10,488 nt of DNA from JAMOAW01 sp039908535 (GCA_039908535.1 JAMOAW010000088.1:1-10488); one strand, 5' to 3'; shown: positions 1 through 5,758, numbered from the stretch's first letter. Program-made: numbers and translations. Notes: generated from the sequence alone by a model not told the origin.

Positions 1-1
1 A

Positions 2-541
2 GAGCACAAAATATATCCATATTTGCTGAGGAATGTGGAGATCAATCGCCCCAACCAGGTCTGGTCTACGGACATCACATATATACGGATGTCACGTGGA
101 TTCATGTATCTGGTGGCAATCATGGATTGGCATAGCCGGAAGGTGTTGTCATGGCGGATTTCCAACACATTAGAGGCAGAGTTTTGCCTGGAAGCTTTAC
201 AGGAGGCATTTCAAAATCATGGTAGTCCAGAGATTTTCAACACCGATCAGGGCAGCCAGTTTACCAGTGAGGCATTTGTTAAAGCTGTAAAATTTTCTGG
301 AGCCAAGATGAGTATGGATGGACGTGGTCGACGTCACGACAATATTTTTATCGAACGACTGTGGCGATCAGTAAAATATGAGTGCATATATCTGCATTCT
401 TTTGAAAATGGGAAAATTCTGCGCCAGAAAATGGGAGAGTGGTTTGACTGGTATAATCAGGAAAGAGTCCACCAATCTTTGGAGTATTGCACACCGAATT
501 TTGTTTATAATCAGGGAATGTTTCGATTAAAGGCAGCATAG
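2..541 (+). CDS. IS3-family transposase OrfB, C-terminal part (5' end outside window)
   Basis: This encodes the DDE integrase domain that catalyses strand transfer of the element. The frame is open from base 2 (E-H-K-I-Y-P-Y-L-L-R...), so the TTG at 23 is not the true start. The motifs are textbook. Numbering from that TTG, WSTDITYI holds the first Asp (D17), NTDQGSQF the second (D75), and NIFIERLWRSVKYE the Glu (E111), giving the DD(35)E spacing of the rve domain. The C-terminal FDWYNQERVHQSL segment is also typical of IS3 OrfB. No stop or frameshift is visible, so this part of the transposase is intact. In IS3 elements OrfB is normally made by programmed -1 frameshifting from orfA, which cannot be checked here. 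Confidence 0.93.
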   Translation, partial: EHKIYPYLLRNVEINRPNQVWSTDITYIRMSRGFMYLVAIMDWHSRKVLSWRISNTLEAEFCLEALQEAFQNHGSPEIFNTDQGSQFTSEAFVKAVKFSGAKMSMDGRGRRHDNIFIERLWRSVKYECIYLHSFENGKILRQKMGEWFDWYNQERVHQSLEYCTPNFVYNQGMFRLKAA

Positions 542-702
542 TGGAAAATATTTTTGAACGAGATTGGCTATCATTGGAAATGAAATCTGCGTTTTTTTAA
601 GCATGATGGATCTACCGTTCAATGAAGAGAAAAAGGCAAATCACGAAAATGAAAAAATAACCAAAAATAACCAATTTTCAGAGCTTACAGGTGGTAAAAA
701 AA

Positions 703-727
703 TGTCTTGACAATGGGATCTACTTCA
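703..727 (+). repeat. Right terminal inverted repeat of the IS3 element
   Basis: The last 25 bp of the element begin TGTCTTGACAATGGG and end ACTTCA. The call rests on position (downstream of orfB), the terminal CA and resemblance to IS3-group ends. The matching left repeat is not in the window. It includes a TTGACA hexamer at 707-712 pointing outward, a common feature of IS ends, but no acceptable -10 follows at 17-18 bp. Confidence 0.6.
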
Positions 728-1405
728 GTTGCTTTCAAGACCCAAACAATCAACCAACAAATGTGCCAAACGCCAATCAATTGGAGTGGTTATTTTGATA
801 TTGGTTGTTTCCCCCTTAACCGCACGTACCGGATATCCAACCCGTAAAGCCAGTTGCATGGTGGATTGTTCTTGCCATTGATTTTGTATGGTAATTTCAT
901 AAACTCTCTGTAGCAATTGGCGAGAATAGGCTTGCGGAGTTTGAAACACACCGAGTTGATCTTTAGAAAAATCTTGCACCACACGCTCACCCGATAACAA
1001 CGCAACCGGCACATCTATTGGCAGGAATGCCCCGGCAACGCCCGTCTCCCGTGCGGCGGACAATACTTTTTGCATCAAGGTGATAGAGAAAAAGGGACGT
1101 GCCCCATCCAAAATGACCAACCACTCCCGCTCGACCGCCATCATCAAGCGGAATATGCTCTCCTGACGCGTAGATCCCCCCTCAATCCATCGACACTGGG
1201 CGTTTAAATGAGAAAAATTTTTCAGGTAACCAGGAGGCACCGCTACCACAACATCATCAGATAAAAGCAATGCCTTCTTAATAACCCAGACGACCAAGGG
1301 GGATAGATTTAACTCTAACAAAGCCTTTGGCCCAAGGCCAAGTCGTGTACCAAGACCAGCAGCGGCAATCACGACTGTGGTCTGTTTTTCTATTGAGAGA
1401 GACAT
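725..1405 (-). CDS. ispD: IspD-family CTP:phosphate cytidylyltransferase (MEP or polyol-phosphate type)
   Basis: The protein is about 226 aa of the IspD/TarI GT-A cytidylyltransferase family. Numbering from the TTG at 1432, it shows the CTP-binding loop AAAGLGTRLGLGPKAL (R30, K36), GGSTRQES (85-92), the metal-site segment LDGARP (D109), QTPQ (164-167) and NIKITTPID (K213). The preferred start is the ATG at 1405, six bases after an AAGGGA ribosome site; a TTG at 1432 and ATG at 1426 lie in the upstream palindromic repeat. Oddities are that the usual H-D-A-A-R-P is L-D-G-A-R-P, and the T-D-[DE] motif before the last strand is replaced by Q-S-T. IspD makes CDP-methylerythritol for isoprenoids; relatives (TarI, Bcs1, human ISPD) make CDP-ribitol. 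The LicD-domain gene just upstream on the same strand favours a CDP-polyol role, which is inference. The stop codon is formed by the tip of the IS element. Confidence 0.85.
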   Translation of the reverse strand: MSLSIEKQTTVVIAAAGLGTRLGLGPKALLELNLSPLVVWVIKKALLLSDDVVVAVPPGYLKNFSHLNAQCRWIEGGSTRQESIFRLMMAVEREWLVILDGARPFFSITLMQKVLSAARETGVAGAFLPIDVPVALLSGERVVQDFSKDQLGVFQTPQAYSRQLLQRVYEITIQNQWQEQSTMQLALRVGYPVRAVKGETTNIKITTPIDWRLAHLLVDCLGLESN

Positions 1406-1426
1406 GTGTCTTCCCTTAGTAAACAT

Positions 1427-1525
1427 GAACAATGCCCTTCGGGCAAAAAATCAAAGGCCAAACCCTGGGGGAAGTCATCCCTCAGGGTTTGGATTTTAAT
1501 TGGTTGCCCGAAGGGTATCATATTC
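1427..1525. repeat. Palindromic repeat element, copy 0 (short, near-complete hairpin)
   Basis: The two halves are imperfect inverted copies of each other over about 45 bp. Both contain CCCTTCGGGC, an A-rich tract (AAAAAATCAAA or its variant) and CCCTGGGGGA-type G/C arms, so a transcript on either strand could fold into one long hairpin. The same sequence blocks recur at about 3829, 5560 and 7709. This copy lies between the TPR-LicD gene and the cytidylyltransferase gene. Its left arm sits directly before the cytidylyltransferase start, while its right arm is translated as the last residues and stop codon of the TPR-LicD gene. Confidence 0.8.
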
Positions 1526-3469
1526 GGAAATGGCTTGATTTTCCTTTTTTTTCTGCAGCCAAAGGCGTAAATCATCCATAAAGTCATCCTGCTTTAACCA
1601 CAGCATCTGTTGACAATATCCGATCGCTTTATCAAATTCCCGACTTTGCATGGCTTTGAACAGGCGTAAAAAACCAAAAAAATATCGACTGATGCGTGAT
1701 TCAGGTGTCTGACAACGACTAGAGAGAATGGTATCAAAATAGGGATCGGGAATACGCCAATTTTCTCCATAGTAATCAATAAGATAATCTTCAGATGGAG
1801 ATGGAACCGGCCAACTCACGCCCTGCCAATGCAAAAAATCTATTGCAAACCGCCGTGGCCGACTGGTAACAGGTTGCGGGCGATGATTAAAACCGGCGAC
1901 AAAGTGTTGACCATCTGGACGATGAAAAAATAGGTCTATGATCATCCGCGTTCGATGACGCAATGAAATATAAAACTGGCGGTTCTCTTTCGTCTGCCAC
2001 TCTGAATTGTAAAAATAAAAGGTTCCATCCTGACATAAGAGCTCCAACACCCGATCTCGATCCACCTCCCAAGGCAGACCAATATCCACATCTTTATCAT
2101 TGGGTAACAACTCACCCATGCGTACAATACCCAGCAACGTTCCATTACACAAAAAGAAAGGTATTTTCGCCGCCATCAGTTTAGAGCGAACATCAAACAA
2201 GGTTTTCCTGGCTGCATCCGAATTTATAGAGAAACGAAGTGGAAGATTCATTGACCGCTCTTGATGTTCCAATTGTCCCTGCAGTAAAGTCAAGGCTTGA
2301 CGACAATTCTCTTCAGCCGCCTCCAATTGGCCTAACATAGATAAAACAAAACCTAAATTAATATATGTAGTGCTCTGTTTAGGTGCTATCTCCAAAGAAC
2401 TACGCAAACACGCCTCTGCTTCCGCAAGGCGACCTTGTTCTCTGAAGAGAGATCCTAAATTATTGTGCGCATCCACATGATTGGGATCAAGCTCCAACAC
2501 CCGGCGATAACTGACTTCGGCTTCAGAAAATCGGTCCAATTCTTTAAGTGTCAGAGCCAAGTTAATGTGTAAGTCAGCCCAATTGGGATCAACGGCCAAC
2601 GCACGACGAAAACTGGCTTCAGCTTGGGAGAGTCGGTCCAACTCCTTATACATAATACCAAAATTGATATGTGCTTTAATAAAATTCGGCTTGAGTGCCA
2701 ACGCTCGAGCATAACAGGCTTCGGCTTCTAAATAGTTACCTTGTTCTTTATATATAATTCCCAAATTTAAATGGGCATCGGCAAAGTTGGAATTTATCTG
2801 TAGGGCCTGTAGATAACACTCTTTGGCCGATAATAGCCCCCCTTGGGCTTTGAGCGTGTTTCCCAAATTATTGTAAGCTGCGGCACTCCCTGGATGAAGA
2901 GTCAATGCCCGCCGAAAACTGGCTTCGGCCGCCGACAAATCTCCCCGTTCATGTTGCATAAGCCCCAAATTAACATGGGCATCCACAAAATCCGCACCTA
3001 TCGCCAAGGCTTGACGATAACTGACTTCGGACTCTTCCCATCGGTTCATCTTTTGGTAAATAATACCTAATATATTATAAGCAGAGGCAAAGTCTGGCTT
3101 GAGCTCCAAAGTGCGACGGCACATCGCTTCAGCTGCCTCCAAGTGATCCAATTCTTGAAGAACAATGGCCAAATTACAATGGGCCTCGGCATCTCCTGGC
3201 AGCAGTTTTACCGATTTTTGCATATAAGGCAACGCATCGGCATTCCGACCTTGTTGTTTGATCACCCCCCCCAACACTTTCCAAGCAAACCCATATTCAG
3301 GAAACCGTTTGGTCATAGCGAGGGCAAGCGTTTCCGATTCTAAATAATGCCCCTGATTAAAAAGAGTGATGAGTGCATTTATTTCTTGCGAGGTTGGGCT
3401 CAACGATTGCGCAGGTTCTCGGGTAGCACTCGAATGGATATCAGATACTTGAGAGTGATTTTTAGACAT
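1496..3469 (-). CDS. TPR-repeat protein with C-terminal LicD/fukutin-type nucleotidyltransferase-fold domain
   Basis: The protein has 657 aa. After about 59 N-terminal residues come ten consecutive TPRs with exact 34-residue spacing, starting near residues 60, 94, 128, 162, 196, 230, 264, 298, 332 and 366 (pattern A-x-A-H/Y-x-N-L-G...AEA...RRAL.L.P). Residues ~420-585 form a LicD-like domain: F-L-C-N-G-T-L-L-G-I-V-R (439-450), N-D-K-D-V-D-I-G (457-464; D460 and D462 as metal ligands), I-D-L-F-F (511-515) and Y-L-I-D-Y-Y-G-E-N-W (562-571). LicD transfers phosphocholine from CDP-choline to glycans; fukutin and FKRP transfer ribitol-phosphate from CDP-ribitol. No signal peptide is visible, so the protein is probably cytoplasmic, with the TPRs as a partner or substrate scaffold. 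The ATG at 3469 follows an AAGG ribosome site. The last ~9 residues and the stop are encoded by a palindromic repeat, so the original C-terminus may have differed. Confidence 0.9.
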   Translation of the reverse strand: MSKNHSQVSDIHSSATREPAQSLSPTSQEINALITLFNQGHYLESETLALAMTKRFPEYGFAWKVLGGVIKQQGRNADALPYMQKSVKLLPGDAEAHCNLAIVLQELDHLEAAEAMCRRTLELKPDFASAYNILGIIYQKMNRWEESEVSYRQALAIGADFVDAHVNLGLMQHERGDLSAAEASFRRALTLHPGSAAAYNNLGNTLKAQGGLLSAKECYLQALQINSNFADAHLNLGIIYKEQGNYLEAEACYARALALKPNFIKAHINFGIMYKELDRLSQAEASFRRALAVDPNWADLHINLALTLKELDRFSEAEVSYRRVLELDPNHVDAHNNLGSLFREQGRLAEAEACLRSSLEIAPKQSTTYINLGFVLSMLGQLEAAEENCRQALTLLQGQLEHQERSMNLPLRFSINSDAARKTLFDVRSKLMAAKIPFFLCNGTLLGIVRMGELLPNDKDVDIGLPWEVDRDRVLELLCQDGTFYFYNSEWQTKENRQFYISLRHRTRMIIDLFFHRPDGQHFVAGFNHRPQPVTSRPRRFAIDFLHWQGVSWPVPSPSEDYLIDYYGENWRIPDPYFDTILSSRCQTPESRISRYFFGFLRLFKAMQSREFDKAIGYCQQMLWLKQDDFMDDLRLWLQKKKENQAISEYDTLRATN

Positions 3470-3511
3470 GGGACCTTGCGAGTATAACTCATTCCCCCAA
3501 CAAAAGAATGA

Positions 3512-3769
3512 TTATGATGTGATGGAGAGAGATTGAAACAACTGGTGACACAAATCTGGACGCACATCAGACAAAGAGCGCAGATAAGGGCTATTAATCC
3601 CCCAAACCAACGTATCGCCAACGGTGCGGGCACTCCAGTTGTGGCGACCGTGTTTTAAACAACACATTTCGCCAACGCATTCACCAGATTGGTGAACTTT
3701 ATACTCTTGCCAGATTTTGCTTTTATAGGATATTCCTCTCTTATCTTTGTCCCTTCGGTTTTTGATCAC
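3512..3769 (-). CDS. Possible small ORF or gene remnant of unknown function (85 aa)
   Basis: This GTG-initiated ORF is bounded upstream by a TAA four codons earlier and ends 42 bp before the TPR-LicD start. No Shine-Dalgarno sequence precedes the GTG. The middle and C-terminal parts (CVGEMCCLKHGRHNWSARTVGDTLVWG, split as CVGEMCCLKHGRHNW and SARTVGDTLVWG, then YLRSLSDVRPDLCHQLFQSL) have a protein-like composition, with three Cys and several Trp, His and Arg. I do not recognise a family. It may be a real small gene, the surviving 3' end of a larger gene, or chance. The overlapping frame starting at 3633 is hydrophobic but equally unsupported. Confidence 0.3.
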   Translation of the reverse strand: MIKNRRDKDKRGISYKSKIWQEYKVHQSGECVGEMCCLKHGRHNWSARTVGDTLVWGINSPYLRSLSDVRPDLCHQLFQSLSITS

Positions 3770-3828
3770 AGGAAAAATTTAACAGAGAACCTTATCATCA
3801 TACAAATACAGGACTACCATGTCCATGT

Positions 3829-3982
3829 ATCGGAAAAATAAAAATCAAGACCTTGGGGGGCTCAGAACCGCCCCCCAATCCCCCCCACCCTTTTCTTTTA
3901 ATACTTAAAAAAAAGAGAGGGTCTGGGGGATTCATCCCCCAGGGTTTTGATTTTAATTTTTTGCCCGCAGGGCATCATGTTC
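3829..3982 (+). repeat. Palindromic MITE/REP-like element, copy 1 (full length)
   Basis: This element of about 154 bp begins ATCGGAAAAATAAAAATC and ends GGCATCATGTTC. It contains, in order, a G6/C6 hairpin (stem TTGGGGGGC/GCCCCCCAA, 8-nt loop), an A/T-rich core around TTTTAATACTTAAAAAAAA, a second hairpin at 3923-3942 (stem CTGGGGGAT/ATCCCCCAG), an AT tract and a terminal GCCCGCAGGGC hairpin. The outer arms (AAAAATAAAAATCAAGACC and the complement of GGGTTTTGATTTTAATTTTTT) are themselves an imperfect inverted repeat. It lies 7 bp beyond the stop codon of the exported helical protein gene. It is inverted relative to copy 2. Confidence 0.85.
3905..3942 (-). terminator. Possible transcription terminator within repeat copy 1
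   Basis: On the minus strand, a 9-bp stem of G/C-rich sequence (3923-3942) is followed, after ACCCTCTC, by eight T residues (3907-3914). It lies about 50-80 nt past the stop of the exported-protein gene ending at 3990. The 8-nt gap between stem and T tract is not ideal for intrinsic termination. On the plus strand the same stem is followed by GGTTTTGATTTTAATTTTTT, so it could work in both directions. Confidence 0.35.
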
Positions 3983-3989
3983 AAATAAA

Positions 3990-4397
3990 TCACATCCCTT
4001 GGAGAAGTTCTTTCATTTTTTTCAGGCGTTCAGCTTGGACACCTTCGGCCAATTTTTTGGCCTCTTCTTTTTTGCCAGCCAGAACATCGGGAATAATTTC
4101 TGTGTCGCGAGTGGTGGTAAAATCGGTCCAAATCTTTTTAAATTCAGCTACTTTTTCTGCAATAGCCGGATCAGAAGAGCTGGCGATGGCTTCATTGACC
4201 TTAGCGGTAGCCATTTTGATTCCCTCTTGTTTTTGTGCCTGAGTAGCCGGGTCAGAGGCGGCGATCAACCCCATTAAATTTTCCCGTGCTTCTCCTAAAC
4301 CAGCCTTAATGGCATCTCCAGTTGGACCAGCGAATGCAGAACCTTGGCTGACAAATAGAGCCAATCCTAATGTAGCACCCATCAACATTTTTTTCAT
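3990..4397 (-). CDS. Small exported all-helical protein, 4-helix-bundle (4HB_MCP-like) type
   Basis: The protein has 135 aa. The ATG at 4397 is chosen because GGAGG lies 7 bases upstream and a clean Sec signal peptide follows: MKKMLMGATLGLALFVSQG then S-A-F-A, with cleavage after AFA. The in-frame extension back to 4568 has no such signal. The mature ~113 residues are Ala/Lys/Glu-rich and helical, with W-T-D-F-T-T-T-R-D-T-E-I-I-P near residue 90 and a final A-E-G-V-Q-A-E-R-L-K-K-M. This resembles the periplasmic four-helix ligand-binding domain of methyl-accepting chemotaxis proteins, but with no membrane, HAMP or signalling domain, so it may be a free periplasmic binding or accessory protein. 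That similarity is my reading, not a search result. It has its own promoter, and a palindromic repeat follows immediately. Confidence 0.85.
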   Translation of the reverse strand: MKKMLMGATLGLALFVSQGSAFAGPTGDAIKAGLGEARENLMGLIAASDPATQAQKQEGIKMATAKVNEAIASSSDPAIAEKVAEFKKIWTDFTTTRDTEIIPDVLAGKKEEAKKLAEGVQAERLKKMKELLQGM

Positions 4398-4484
4398 TGA
4401 AATTCCTCCAGAATCATGTAGAAAACCAAACAAACAGTGCGCGTGAACCACTTCTTTTTGTGAATTGGTCACCATGTATAATAT

Positions 4485-4513
4485 ATTAATAATGATAATA
4501 TTGACAATGTCAA
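4485..4513 (-). promoter_or_regulatory. Sigma70-type promoter with overlapping operator-like sites for the exported helical protein gene
   Basis: On the minus strand TTGACA (4508-4513) is followed after 17 bp by ATTAAT (4485-4490), a full-match -35 with a 4/6 -10. The start ATG at 4397 would then have a leader of about 80 nt. The -35 is half of a perfect palindrome, TTGACAATGTCAA (4501-4513). The spacer region 4488-4506 (plus strand AATAATGATAATATTGACA) matches the 19-bp Fur-box consensus at 13 positions, 11 of them consecutive. That is a suggestive position for a repressor, but AT-rich DNA yields such matches by chance. Confidence 0.4.
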
Positions 4514-4572
4514 ATATTTTAATATTTTTTTGTTTGATAAGACAATCTTGAGTCAAACAAGTGCTCACAAAG

Positions 4573-4881
4573 TTATCCCCACCAAATTATTTTTGGATCT
4601 GGACGAGGCTCAAATTGTAAAGATTTTTGATGGCCTTGTTGCTTTTCAGATTGTTTTTCTTGTTGTTCCAACAGAGCCATTCGGGCCAAGTAAACGCCAA
4701 TATGAACGCACCAATTGACCATCTTGGGTGATAAAGAGTGGGCGGATTCCAGGGTGGAATTTTCGGACTCCAAATTTATCCGCACCTCTTGCCCATCCAT
4801 TAACGTCAAGATGACCGCCTTTATGGCCTCCCCCTCCCAATCTATCCGATGTTGTGCGACACCACGAAATTTTTTTTCCAT
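4573..4881 (-). CDS. Hypothetical 102-aa protein, unknown function
   Basis: I do not recognise a family. The ATG at 4881 is preceded by TAGGAG, whose TAG is the stop codon of the upstream lipoprotein-like gene (gap 12 bp). The two are therefore very probably co-transcribed and translationally linked. There is no signal peptide. The N-terminal half looks like a small beta-rich fold (RIDWEGEAIKAVILTLMDG, EVRINLESENSTLES). Residues ~54-73 (MVNWCVHIGVYLARMALLEQ) form an amphipathic helix leading into a Gln/Lys-rich tail (QQEKQSEKQQGHQKS), and the protein ends KIIWWG. A cytoplasmic partner of the neighbouring lipoprotein is possible but speculative. The competing frame starting at 4900 lacks a ribosome site and is a shadow. 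Confidence 0.7.
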   Translation of the reverse strand: MEKKFRGVAQHRIDWEGEAIKAVILTLMDGQEVRINLESENSTLESAHSLSPKMVNWCVHIGVYLARMALLEQQEKQSEKQQGHQKSLQFEPRPDPKIIWWG

Positions 4882-4893
4882 CTTTTGAAACTC

Positions 4894-5538
4894 CTACCAT
4901 TTGCGGGGGGGGCGATCGAGCATTTGCTGTTCAAGGAGCTCTATTGTATTCTCCTGAGGACGAAATGAACGTTCATGAGACAATAAATCACTGTTTGTAT
5001 CTGTCTCAATTTTTTCTACTTTTTTGGTGATGGGGGGTGTTTCTTTTACTTTTTCATTATTTTTTTTCTCTTCCTTCTTTTTGGGAACGTCGGAAGTTTC
5101 AAGGGATTTTGACTTGCTCTTTATCTGATCTGGCTCTTTTTTTTGTTTTTTTATCGGTATCGTCCGAGGAGTTGAATTTGTTTTTTTTTCAATAACAGAT
5201 GGTTGTGAAGATGAAGAGATGTTATTGTTACCATTAGTCAGAGTGGGAGAAATTTCGGATTCTTCGTAGATAAAAGGTTCTACTCGTATTGAAGACCCTT
5301 TTGCTTCTGATAGAACGGGGATAAATTTTAACCTTGAATCGGTTTTTAGCTGTAGGGGATCTTCCTTGGGTGGGGGAGGAATGATCACAGGAACAGGGGG
5401 GGGAACAAGGTTAGTTTTTTGATGAACTGGTGCGCCAATGGTAAAACAACCCGGCATCAGCGTGGCAATGATGCAGACAAATAGCACCAAATGATTTTTT
5501 GGCTTCCATCTCCACTCTTTCTTCGTATTGATCGCCAT
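4894..5538 (-). CDS. Putative lipoprotein, Lys/Ser/Pro-rich, low complexity
   Basis: The protein is about 214 aa from the ATG at 5538. That start is preferred because AAGGGA lies just upstream and because the frame before it is only translated palindromic repeat; an ATG at 5565, also behind a repeat-derived GAAGGGG, is an alternative. The N-terminus has a basic segment, a hydrophobic stretch HLVLFVCIIATLMPG and C31, giving a degenerate lipobox (L-M-P-G-C). After this comes a proline run (PPPVPVIIPPPP), then a long Lys/Glu/Ser-rich disordered region and a short C-terminal helix (ENTIELLEQQMLDR). It is probably anchored in the envelope with an extended, cell-wall-spanning or flexible body. No enzymatic domain is visible. 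It contains several homopolymer runs (C8 at 4905-4912, A9 at 5181-5189, A8 and A7 at 5137-5152, coding strand). It forms a two-gene unit with the 102-aa gene. Confidence 0.7.
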   Translation of the reverse strand: MAINTKKEWRWKPKNHLVLFVCIIATLMPGCFTIGAPVHQKTNLVPPPVPVIIPPPPKEDPLQLKTDSRLKFIPVLSEAKGSSIRVEPFIYEESEISPTLTNGNNNISSSSQPSVIEKKTNSTPRTIPIKKQKKEPDQIKSKSKSLETSDVPKKKEEKKNNEKVKETPPITKKVEKIETDTNSDLLSHERSFRPQENTIELLEQQMLDRPPRKW

Positions 5539-5559
5539 ATTTTCCCTTTTTGTCCTAGA

Positions 5560-5755
5560 GAACATGATGCCCCTTCGGGGCAAAAAAGTCAAAAGGAACA
5601 TGATGCCCTTCGGGCAAAAAATTAAAATCAAAGACAAAACCTTGGGGAATGAATCCCCCAAACCCCCTCTTTTTTTTAAGTATTAAAAGAAAAGGGTGAG
5701 GGGATTGGGGGGCGGTTCTGGGCCCCCCAAGGTCTTGATTTTTATTTTTCCGATA
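5560..5755 (-). repeat. Palindromic MITE/REP-like element, copy 2 (full length plus duplicated arm)
   Basis: Read on the minus strand this matches copy 1 nearly base for base from ATCGGAAAAATAAAAATC (ending at 5755) to GGCATCATGTTC (ending at 5596). The terminal arm is then repeated (5560-5595), with a longer GCCCC/GGGGC stem. It starts 3 bp after the TgpA-like gene stop and ends about 22 bp before the preferred lipoprotein start. Hairpin pairs are preserved by paired changes (C-G to T-A at the base of the internal stem, an extra pair in the duplicated terminal hairpin), suggesting that structure is retained. Its arm places GAAGGGGCATC directly before an in-frame ATG. Confidence 0.85.
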
Positions 5756-5758
5756 TAT

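Larger units (their letters stand above)
1..727 (+). mobile_element. IS3-family insertion sequence, right-hand part
   Basis: This is the 3' part of an IS3-family element; its left end and orfA lie outside the window. The support is the orfB transposase fragment ending at 541, followed by a gene-free tail of about 186 bp that ends in the sequence at 703-727, which finishes ACTTCA. IS3 elements end in CA, with an inverted copy beginning TG at the other end, and a tip reading TGTCTTGACAATGGG...CTTCA looks typical of the family. The left inverted repeat and the target duplication cannot be seen, so the exact right boundary (727) is inferred. The tip abuts, and supplies the stop codon of, the minus-strand cytidylyltransferase gene. 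Confidence 0.8.

Noticed and set aside
707..735. Outward-facing TTGACA in the IS end as a promoter
   Set aside because: No acceptable -10 hexamer is present 16-18 bp downstream (TGCTTT or neighbours), and it would only drive antisense transcription of the cytidylyltransferase gene.
2300..3290. Degenerate DNA repeats of about 102 bp in the TPR gene as a separate repeat element
   Set aside because: The 102-bp period is simply the 34-residue TPR unit at the DNA level.
3853..4242. Plus-strand ORF of 129 codons beginning in repeat copy 1
   Set aside because: Its first third is translated palindromic repeat and the rest is antisense to the well-supported exported helical protein gene; there is no ribosome site.
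4398..4568. 57-residue upstream extension of the exported helical protein ORF
   Set aside because: It covers the promoter and leader region; GGAGG and a clean signal peptide place the start at 4397.
5539..5661. N-terminal extension of the lipoprotein ORF upstream to 5661
   Set aside because: These 41 codons are palindromic repeat sequence. The downstream ATG at 5538 has a better ribosome site and is followed by a signal-type N-terminus.
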